DNA of 5,791 bases from Verrucomicrobiaceae bacterium (GTDB lineage: Bacteria > Verrucomicrobiota > Verrucomicrobiae > Verrucomicrobiales > Akkermansiaceae). Position 1 is the first letter of the stretch; each line of letters opens with the position of its first letter. Of this stretch, positions 1 through 4,936 are shown one piece after another. The DNA lies in contig CANBTO010000349.1 of the NCBI GenBank assembly GCA_947372405.1, positions 1-5,791 on the forward strand. Reading direction: 5' to 3'. The position numbers and the translations under genes are program-made. Under the pieces are notes generated by a model. That model was not told the origin of the DNA. It saw only the letters and a program-made list of their open reading frames with translations, and made no database searches.

Positions 1-1
1 C

Positions 2-16
2 GCGGATAGAATCCGC
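2..16. repeat. Short perfect inverted repeat (6-bp stem, 3-nt loop) at window edge
   Basis: GCGGAT at 2-7 is the exact reverse complement of ATCCGC at 11-16, with loop AGA at 8-10. It lies about 70 bases past the stop codon of the minus-strand zinc-ribbon gene. It could be the stem of that gene's terminator, or of a convergent gene off the left edge, but any T-run on the minus strand would lie outside the window. The rest of bases 1-86 contains no supportable gene. A second weaker pairing is present: GCGGA 32-36 with TCCGC 62-66, enclosing CCGT 42-45 and ACGG 49-52. Confidence 0.3.
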
Positions 17-86
17 AGGCTGGATCTTGGAGCGGAGGTTTCCGTGTTACGGGGAGGATGGTCCGCCTTGAAAGATGCGGGACGGG

Positions 87-1451
87 TCAGGGATTCCAGT
101 CCAAAGCCTTGAGGGCAAGTGCTTCCAGATAGGGGTGTTCCGGATTCTCCTCGGTATTCCAGTGCAGCATGACGGTGCAGGACTTGGCCTTGCCGTAGCA
201 GAGACTGTACGTTTCATCCTCCAGCATCTCGCCGATTTTCGACACCTTGCTGAAATAAGCCTGCGCGATTTCTTTCGAGTTTTCTCGAGCCAGCAGCTTG
301 AGTGTCCGTTTTTTTTCCCGGTTTGGAATATTGGAATCCGTGCAGGATGCCAGGGCGTAAATGATCACTTGGAAGTCCGCTGCTTTGTCCGTTGGTTTGG
401 ACGCGTAAGCCGCCAGCCTTCCTCCATAGAGATCGAGGAAAGGCGCCACCACAACTTTCGGTTCGCCAGTTCCGCGGGTGCGAACCAGAATGGTCTGGGG
501 ATTGGTATGGTTGTTTTCCGCCTCGAAATCGACGTTGCAGAAGTAATCCACGAACTCTTCCGTGGGATTGGAATCCTGGAAATCCAGCAGCATGCTTTTG
601 ACCGCTGGCAATGGCGCGGCAAGGCAGGTGGCCGCGAGCTCGGGTTCCGGAATCTTCGTTTCGATCAGCGGCATGCGCTCGGCGAGGGATTTGGCCGCAA
701 GAAACCTTTCCAAAACACCGAGCGCCTCCATTCCCGGAGACATCGCTTCCAAACCGCCAGGAAGAGGTGGCGGAGGTTCGATCAAAGTCGGCTGTGCGGG
801 TGGAGGAGTTGGGATCGCAAGGATCGTTTTGTCATTGGTCGACGGTTTCTCGGAAGGGTTTCCAGTCCGATCGGTGGATTGATCCGAATGGACCTGCACC
901 CGCCTGCCACCAGAATCCTTGTCCGGCTTCGTCCTCAGTACCGTCCTGACACCGTAAACGAGTGCTACAGATGCCACCAGGAACATGGCGAGCATGAAGA
1001 AGCGGGCGATACTGCTGGGTCTGCGCGGATGTCTGGGAAGCGGTGCCGCCTTTAGCTTGCGCGGATCCTGCGGATGGGTTGGCTCCGGCATCTGCTTGGC
1101 CACGACTTCCGAGGTGTGGGAGCGGGCGGGAAGTTGGCGCGGCTCCGGCTTGAGAATGCTTGGCGAAGGCTGCGCTGTGGCTGGTTGTGGCTCCTGGCTG
1201 GGCGCGGTTGCCGGTGCGGCGAGTGATGATGTCGGCACACTTGGAATGGCTGCGGTCACTTGTGGTGACGGCGCTTGTGGCTCATAGGTTGAAGCTTGTG
1301 GGGCTGCTGCAATCGTGCTGGAAGCAGGGATGGGCGCTTGGATCCGCGTTCCACATGACGGGCAGGGACCAATCACTCCCGCCAAGGCTACTGGCACCGT
1401 GAGTTTGATTCCACAGGCTGGACAGGGGAAGGTTATCGAGTCATTCGCCAT
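87..1451 (-). CDS. Membrane-anchored zinc-ribbon protein with Pro-rich linkers, function unknown
   Basis: A 454-residue protein with a modular plan. Residues 8-35 form a small zinc ribbon: C10-x2-C13 and C30-x2-C33, both followed by Gly. Residues 36-148 are a Pro/Ala/Ser/Gln-rich, low-complexity linker. Residues about 150-170 form one hydrophobic helix, with a strongly basic flank on its N-terminal side (R143, R144, R150), so the zinc ribbon and linker are predicted cytoplasmic and the C-terminal part extracytoplasmic. After the helix comes a polar linker with a polyproline patch (P216-P218, P226-P229, P231). A folded domain of about 215 residues (240-454) follows, with helical start and end segments, a beta-rich middle and cysteines at 276, 305, 370, 418 and 425. 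The start is well fixed: an in-frame TAA lies 18 bases upstream of the ATG and no other start lies between. No Shine-Dalgarno sequence precedes it. It is divergent from the SH3 gene. I do not recognise a named family. Similar zinc-ribbon/TM proteins are, to my knowledge, common in Verrucomicrobiota, but the substrate or partner is unknown. Confidence 0.8.
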   Translation of the reverse strand: MANDSITFPCPACGIKLTVPVALAGVIGPCPSCGTRIQAPIPASSTIAAAPQASTYEPQAPSPQVTAAIPSVPTSSLAAPATAPSQEPQPATAQPSPSILKPEPRQLPARSHTSEVVAKQMPEPTHPQDPRKLKAAPLPRHPRRPSSIARFFMLAMFLVASVALVYGVRTVLRTKPDKDSGGRRVQVHSDQSTDRTGNPSEKPSTNDKTILAIPTPPPAQPTLIEPPPPLPGGLEAMSPGMEALGVLERFLAAKSLAERMPLIETKIPEPELAATCLAAPLPAVKSMLLDFQDSNPTEEFVDYFCNVDFEAENNHTNPQTILVRTRGTGEPKVVVAPFLDLYGGRLAAYASKPTDKAADFQVIIYALASCTDSNIPNREKKRTLKLLARENSKEIAQAYFSKVSKIGEMLEDETYSLCYGKAKSCTVMLHWNTEENPEHPYLEALALKALDWNP

Positions 1452-1593
1452 TCTTGATGGCGGACATTACGCATTCCTGACCAAGCCGTCAATCATTCAG
1501 AAATCTTAACCAATCCCGGAAACCGACACCTATCCTCCCTCAAAATCCACAGTCGCGTTTTTCTCGCGCGGAGGTTTTGATTCCCGCCGACAC
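1452..1593. other. Divergent intergenic region between zinc-ribbon and SH3 genes
   Basis: These 142 bases separate two genes read in opposite directions and must carry the start signals for both. The minus-strand promoter candidate is listed separately. On the plus strand the best I find is TTAACC (1506-1511) with TATCCT (1531-1536), but the spacer is 19 bases, so it is weak. A small hairpin, CGCG 1554-1557 with CGCG 1565-1568 around a T-rich loop, sits beside a GGAGG (1570-1574). That GGAGG is 19 bases from the SH3 ATG, too far for a normal ribosome binding site. No small gene is evident. Confidence 0.5.
1464..1492 (-). promoter_or_regulatory. Candidate sigma70-type promoter for the minus-strand zinc-ribbon gene
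   Basis: Read on the minus strand, TTGACG (1492-1487) matches the -35 consensus at 5 of 6 positions. A 17-base spacer follows, then TAATGT (1469-1464), a poorer -10 (3 of 6, but with the key TA...T positions). Transcription would start near base 1457, leaving a leader of only about six bases before the ATG at 1451. That would make the mRNA nearly leaderless, which fits the missing Shine-Dalgarno sequence. This is inference from sequence match only. Confidence 0.35.
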
Positions 1594-1935
1594 ATGGCCC
1601 ATTTCACCGCATATTCCGACTACGAGGAGAAAGACAGCGAACCGATCCATTTGAAACCCGGCGACGTGGTTCGTGCTGGCGCTGCGGACCGCACTTGGCC
1701 CGGCTGGATCTGGGCGACTGATGCCGCAGGCAACGACGGCTACGTCCCCGAGGAAATCCTCAGCCCGCTCGGAGACGGTCGATTCAGTGCGACGGAAACT
1801 TTTGATCCCACGGTGCTCAAGATCCGTCGTGGCGACCGGCTCGAATCGCTCCGCCAGATCCACGGCTGGCATTGGTGTCGCCATGAAAACAGCGCGGAAG
1901 GGTGGGTGGCGGGCTACTTGCTTAGACCGGTCTGA
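1594..1935 (+). CDS. Small tandem SH3-domain protein
   Basis: A 113-residue protein made almost entirely of two SH3-like units. Unit 1 (about 4-57) has the aromatic ALYDY-like start (F4-T-A-Y7, D9-Y10), the turn G23-D24, the W35-P-G-W38-x-W40 strand and the closing G49-Y-V-P52. Unit 2 (about 64-113) repeats the plan with G80-D81, G91-W92-x-W94 and G103-W-V, but its ALYDY-like segment is degraded and the closing Pro is replaced by Ala106. There is no signal peptide or membrane helix, so it is predicted cytosolic. That sets it apart from the many exported bacterial SH3b proteins that bind cell wall. Bacterial SH3 proteins with a WPGW(I/V)W signature are familiar to me, but their ligands are not established. 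The ATG is the first possible start after an in-frame TAA at 1507-1509; no ATG, GTG or TTG lies between. The stop TGA overlaps the next gene's ATG by one base (TGATG), so both are likely one operon. Confidence 0.85.
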   Translation: MAHFTAYSDYEEKDSEPIHLKPGDVVRAGAADRTWPGWIWATDAAGNDGYVPEEILSPLGDGRFSATETFDPTVLKIRRGDRLESLRQIHGWHWCRHENSAEGWVAGYLLRPV

Positions 1936-4022
1936 TGACTGAGGATCCACTCATCGAGGCGGCGGTCTCGCCGTTCGCGGACGACGCGGAACTGCGTGTA
2001 AACGCCGCTGGGTTCCTGCAATCCTTGAGGGAAACGGACCCGCAGGTCGAGCAGGCCTCCATCGCCAGGTGGACGGAAGTGGATGCGGGAAGGAAACCGA
2101 GATGGAAACTGCTGCTCTGGGCGCTGCTGGCGCTAGCGACCTCATTGGCATTGATGGCGAGTTGGGAGAAGTGGCTGGCAGTTGTTCAAAACGATAATGG
2201 GTTCGTTCCAGATCCGCATGCTTCCAATGGAGCAGTGATGAAGAGGGTGGCCGCAAGGATGACTGCTGGACAACGATTCCTGGTTTTCGGAATCGATACA
2301 AAAGCTATCACTGCCGAGGGAAGGAAGGCGGTTTGGCTCAGCAAGCCGGACAATCCTTCACTTTACGCGTCATATCTTCACCGATGTTTGTATGAATCCA
2401 ATACGCTGCCCGTGGATTTGCATGATGTGGCACGAAGAATCGACCCCGAAAACGCATGGTTTCTCTATCTGGAGGCTGCCAGAAATGCCGAATCGGCGGT
2501 TGCTTACTGCAAAGTGGAGGTCAAATTGAGCAATGGCGAACTGAACTATACTTCGGAACCTGGTAAGGTTTTCAATCCGGCAAAGCTGAAGATTGCCGCA
2601 GAGCTGATTCACAATGCGGCAAACCTCAGGAGATGCGATTCTTACAATGAAAAATTCAACAGTGAATTGCTCGGATTTCTTCAGTGGAACACGACCGCGC
2701 GCTATTCGGATTCTCACAAATTCTTCGAGTCGATTCAGCCATATTCATGCAATTTGAAAATCGATAGTCTGGCCGATGTGATAGGTGTCATGTCTTGTCA
2801 GGCTGAAAGCTTGGGTGATTACTTTGCCTTGAGGTCCGATGTGGATGCGCTTGCCAGGAACTTGCTCGACAATAGGTCTGTTTCCTCAGGGGATGTTAGC
2901 GCAAATCGTCGATTGGTTCAACGTATCGTCGAATTCATGGCTGCCGCAGCCGATCGGCTGGAAATCGAGGAAGATGCCGACCGATGGCGGCGGATTGACA
3001 AAAAGCTATGGAAACTTTGTGATCCGGACGTTCACGGTAATTACCAAATCATAGTGGATGGGAGGAGAGGGGAATTCAGACGAATCAACGGTTTCTTCCG
3101 CGTAAATGTCTTCGGGCGAGATCTGGTGAAGAATCCACCAAAATTGACGGATGACGATTTGAAACCTGGGCGGATGCTTGACCACGATCTTCTATGCGAA
3201 AAACTGGCGTGGATGACTTTCGTTTTGATGGGTTTGGCCTCCGCTGCCTGCGCCTGCCATCGGTTCAGGCGCTCACGAATGATACGGCTGTTGGCTCTGA
3301 GAATGGGAGCCTTGCTGAAACCCTCGGACTGGGCATGGATCGTGGGAATCGGAGTGATTGCACCATTCATTTATGTCATGGCGGTAAACCGCCTAACGCC
3401 TCTCGGTGGCCGCGAATTCGGAGTGCGTGGCACCTTTTTCGTGCTCCCCACCGCTCATTTCATCGGCCTGATCGTTCTCTGGTTGGTGGCCTCGCCCATG
3501 GTTGTCAGAGCGCGTTTGGCGAACGCTGCCGGCGGTTTCAATTTCAAGCCACCGCATTGGACTGCTTGGGTTGTAATGCTTTCTGCAATTGCTTTTGTGC
3601 CGGTTGTTGGCGGTTCGGTGGTTTACGGCGCTCCTGAGCACTTGCTAGTCAGGAATTCGGGTTTGTTGCGGTTTTTCGAGAACGAAACAAAGGGATCACC
3701 GCTGCTGTTCCGAGTGGCGATGGGTTTACTCGCGCTACCCGTGGGATGGCTGGTGGTTTCCTCCGTGCGTGCGCTGCTGTGTAGGGCGGGTGGCATCATC
3801 TTGCAGCGAGCCGTGATCTCGCGGGCGATGGTGCCGGTCTCTGCTTGCGCGATGGGAGTCTGCATCCTGTCCACTTTCGCCTTCACTGCGGCGGAGGATC
3901 ACTGGTTTCACATCGACACGCCGTTGAAAGTCGACCCCTCCGTGTCCGGTTGGTGCCGCTACGAACACCAGGTCGCGGTCCAAATGGACGATGAACTGCG
4001 TGAAATCCTCGAAAATCCCTGA
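1935..4022 (+). CDS. Large multi-pass membrane protein with big extracytoplasmic loop, function unknown
   Basis: A 695-residue protein. Residues 1-57 are an acidic-to-mixed cytoplasmic segment. A first hydrophobic helix lies at about 58-77, followed by a roughly 345-residue hydrophilic region (78-422) that is mostly helix-like, includes a TPR-like stretch around R167-E184 and has scattered cysteines (151, 192, 234, 272, 288, 362). Six more hydrophobic helices follow near 424-441, 465-483, 499-519, 542-562, 591-611 and 629-651, then a polar tail of about 44 residues. The basic loops after helices 2, 4 and 6 (for example R443-R448, R525-R527, R612-R630) fit the positive-inside rule. They place the large loop and the C-tail outside the cytoplasm. 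The ATG overlaps the SH3 gene's TGA and has no Shine-Dalgarno sequence, so translation probably reinitiates from that gene. No catalytic motif is evident and I do not recognise the family; transport, sensing or envelope roles are all possible. Base composition dips sharply in the loop-coding part (see findings). Confidence 0.8.
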   Translation: MTEDPLIEAAVSPFADDAELRVNAAGFLQSLRETDPQVEQASIARWTEVDAGRKPRWKLLLWALLALATSLALMASWEKWLAVVQNDNGFVPDPHASNGAVMKRVAARMTAGQRFLVFGIDTKAITAEGRKAVWLSKPDNPSLYASYLHRCLYESNTLPVDLHDVARRIDPENAWFLYLEAARNAESAVAYCKVEVKLSNGELNYTSEPGKVFNPAKLKIAAELIHNAANLRRCDSYNEKFNSELLGFLQWNTTARYSDSHKFFESIQPYSCNLKIDSLADVIGVMSCQAESLGDYFALRSDVDALARNLLDNRSVSSGDVSANRRLVQRIVEFMAAAADRLEIEEDADRWRRIDKKLWKLCDPDVHGNYQIIVDGRRGEFRRINGFFRVNVFGRDLVKNPPKLTDDDLKPGRMLDHDLLCEKLAWMTFVLMGLASAACACHRFRRSRMIRLLALRMGALLKPSDWAWIVGIGVIAPFIYVMAVNRLTPLGGREFGVRGTFFVLPTAHFIGLIVLWLVASPMVVRARLANAAGGFNFKPPHWTAWVVMLSAIAFVPVVGGSVVYGAPEHLLVRNSGLLRFFENETKGSPLLFRVAMGLLALPVGWLVVSSVRALLCRAGGIILQRAVISRAMVPVSACAMGVCILSTFAFTAAEDHWFHIDTPLKVDPSVSGWCRYEHQVAVQMDDELREILENP

Positions 4023-4035
4023 TTGGACGGGATTT
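4013..4035 (+). repeat. Inverted repeat spanning the stop codon of the membrane-protein gene
   Basis: AAATCCC at 4013-4019 is the exact reverse complement of GGGATTT at 4029-4035, with a 9-base loop that holds the TGA stop. What follows is CCCTTG rather than a T-run, so it is a poor intrinsic terminator by itself. A second AAATCCC occurs at 4063-4069 and could pair with the same GGGATTT instead. Confidence 0.4.
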
Positions 4036-4038
4036 CCC

Positions 4039-4067
4039 TTGTCAACACCTGGCGTTTTCCCTAAATC
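4039..4067 (+). promoter_or_regulatory. Weak candidate promoter for rpsB-tsf
   Basis: TTGTCA (4039-4044) matches the -35 consensus at 5 of 6 positions. TAAATC (4062-4067) lies 17 bases downstream but matches the -10 at only 3 of 6. CTAAAT with a 16-base spacer is an equally weak reading. A start near 4075 would give a leader of about 100 bases holding the hairpins listed next. A strong promoter is expected for a ribosomal protein gene, so the true one may be different or lie inside the preceding gene. Confidence 0.3.
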
Positions 4068-4081
4068 CCGCGCCCCTTCAA

Positions 4082-4163
4082 GCCGCACATTCACCAACGA
4101 AGATCCGGGGGAAATCCACATGCGGCAGGTCTTCAAGCATCGCCCGTCCTGAATCAAGGCGGG
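4082..4163 (+). promoter_or_regulatory. Structured 5' leader of rpsB
   Basis: Two stems are visible. GCCGCA (4082-4087) pairs perfectly with TGCGGC (4121-4126) around a 33-base loop. Close to the start codon, CCCG (4143-4146) plus CCT (4148-4150) pair with AGG (4158-4160 region) and CGGG: seven base pairs with a single bulged T4147 and hexaloop GAATCA (4151-4156). The second stem ends 14 bases before the ATG. In E. coli the rpsB leader is the target for autogenous repression by S2. A comparable role here is an inference from position and structure only, and I cannot match it to a named leader family. Confidence 0.35.
4120..4152 (+). CDS. Possible 10-codon upstream ORF in the rpsB leader
   Basis: ATG at 4120 opens a 10-residue frame (MRQVFKHRPS) that ends with TGA at 4150-4152. 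It is preceded by a purine-rich GGGGGAAA about five to twelve bases upstream, a better spaced ribosome-binding candidate than anything before rpsB itself. Its stop codon lies at the top of the hairpin at 4143-4163, so a translating ribosome would open that stem. The frame is too short to carry coding statistics, and a chance ORF of this size is quite likely. Confidence 0.15.
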   Translation: MRQVFKHRPS

Positions 4164-4177
4164 AAACCAGACATCCC

Positions 4178-4861
4178 ATGATCAACGAACTCATCAACGA
4201 AATGGTGGACGCAGGCGTCCACTACGGCCACCAGACCAAGAAATGGAATCCACGCATGAAGCCCTTCCTCATGAAGGACAAAGGCGGGATCTACATCATC
4301 AACCTTGAAAAGACCGTCCAGCAGCTCGACAAGGCCGCCGAGTTTCTCGCGGACCTCACCTCCAAGGGTAAGAGAGTGCTTTTCGTCGGCTGCAAGCGCC
4401 AGGCGCAGGATGCCATCCGCGAAGCTGCGGAAGCAACCGGCCAGCACTACGTCAATCACCGCTGGCTCGGTGGCATGCTCACCAACAGCCTCACCGTCCG
4501 CAAGTCCGTGGAGCGCCTCAAGTATCTCGAAAACATCGAGAAACAGCCGGAGTTCAAGGCCATGTCCAAGAAGGAACTGGCCGCCCTCGGCCGCGAGCGG
4601 GAAAAGCTCCTGCGCAACCTCCGCGGTGTGCGTGACATGGACAAGAAGCCCGACGCTGTGGTGATCGTGGACTCCGCCCGCGAAACCATCGCTGTCGCCG
4701 AAGCCCGCCGCCTCAACATCCCGATCGTCGCCCTCGTGGACACCAACGCCGATCCGGCCCTCGTGCAATTCCCTATCCCGGGCAACGACGACGCCATCCG
4801 CTCGATCCGCATCGTTCTCCAGAATCTGGTCGATGCCATGGTCGCCGCCCGCAAGAACTAA
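4178..4861 (+). CDS. rpsB: Small ribosomal subunit protein uS2
   Basis: Ribosomal protein S2 is a component of the 30S subunit, bound at the head-body junction and needed for assembly of S1 and initiation-competent subunits in bacteria. The 227-residue product carries the family landmarks: G13-V-H-Y-G-H-Q-T followed by W23-N-P (13-30), I41-N-L-E-K-T, the V92-N-H-R-W-L-G-G-M-L-T-N signature (92-103), V187-D-T-N-x-D-P and I200-P-G-N-D-D-A-I-R. Its start aligns with that of the E. coli protein. It is slightly shorter than E. coli S2 (about 241) because it stops at ARKN and lacks the acidic C-terminal tail. No Shine-Dalgarno sequence lies at normal spacing; AAGGCGGG (4156-4163) is 14 bases from the ATG and sits in a hairpin. 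It heads the rpsB-tsf operon, with a terminator just after its stop. Confidence 0.98.
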   Translation: MINELINEMVDAGVHYGHQTKKWNPRMKPFLMKDKGGIYIINLEKTVQQLDKAAEFLADLTSKGKRVLFVGCKRQAQDAIREAAEATGQHYVNHRWLGGMLTNSLTVRKSVERLKYLENIEKQPEFKAMSKKELAALGREREKLLRNLRGVRDMDKKPDAVVIVDSARETIAVAEARRLNIPIVALVDTNADPALVQFPIPGNDDAIRSIRIVLQNLVDAMVAARKN

Positions 4862-4873
4862 CATCTTTGTCAT

Positions 4874-4910
4874 ACGGGCGGCCTGTCTCCCGACGGTCCG
4901 CCCGTTTTTT
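4874..4910 (+). terminator. Intrinsic terminator/attenuator between rpsB and tsf
   Basis: ACGGGCGG (4874-4881) is the exact reverse complement of CCGCCCGT (4898-4905). The 8-bp, GC-rich stem can extend by two C-G pairs (4882-4883 with 4895-4896) past one bulged T4897. It is followed directly by a run of six T (4905-4910). It begins 12 bases after the rpsB stop and ends 26 bases before the tsf ATG, so it would cut most transcripts after rpsB unless read through. Confidence 0.85.
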
Positions 4911-4936
4911 CTCCCAACTCCTCATTTTCTCCTCAC

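Noticed and set aside
75..1055. A 326-codon plus-strand ORF opposite the zinc-ribbon gene
   Set aside because: Its product has no recognisable domain and is rich in Arg, Trp and Phe as expected for an antisense shadow. The minus-strand frame has a zinc ribbon, a clear TM helix and a longer continuous reading frame.
1506..1536. TTAACC ... TATCCT as the promoter of the SH3-membrane operon
   Set aside because: The spacer is 19 bases and the -35 matches at only 4 of 6; too weak to list as a feature of its own.
1570..1574. GGAGG as the ribosome binding site of the SH3 gene
   Set aside because: It is 19 bases from the ATG, and no in-frame ATG, GTG or TTG exists nearer to it. A TTG at 1577 is out of frame and leads only to a short ORF.
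4029..4038. GGGATTTCCC palindrome as an operator or terminator
   Set aside because: The arms are only four bases with a two-base centre and no T-run; it is better explained as part of the longer GGGATTT inverted repeat.
4154..4873. A 239-codon minus-strand ORF opposite rpsB
   Set aside because: It covers rpsB, which is unmistakable on the plus strand. The antisense frame is open because of the GC-rich codon bias of rpsB.
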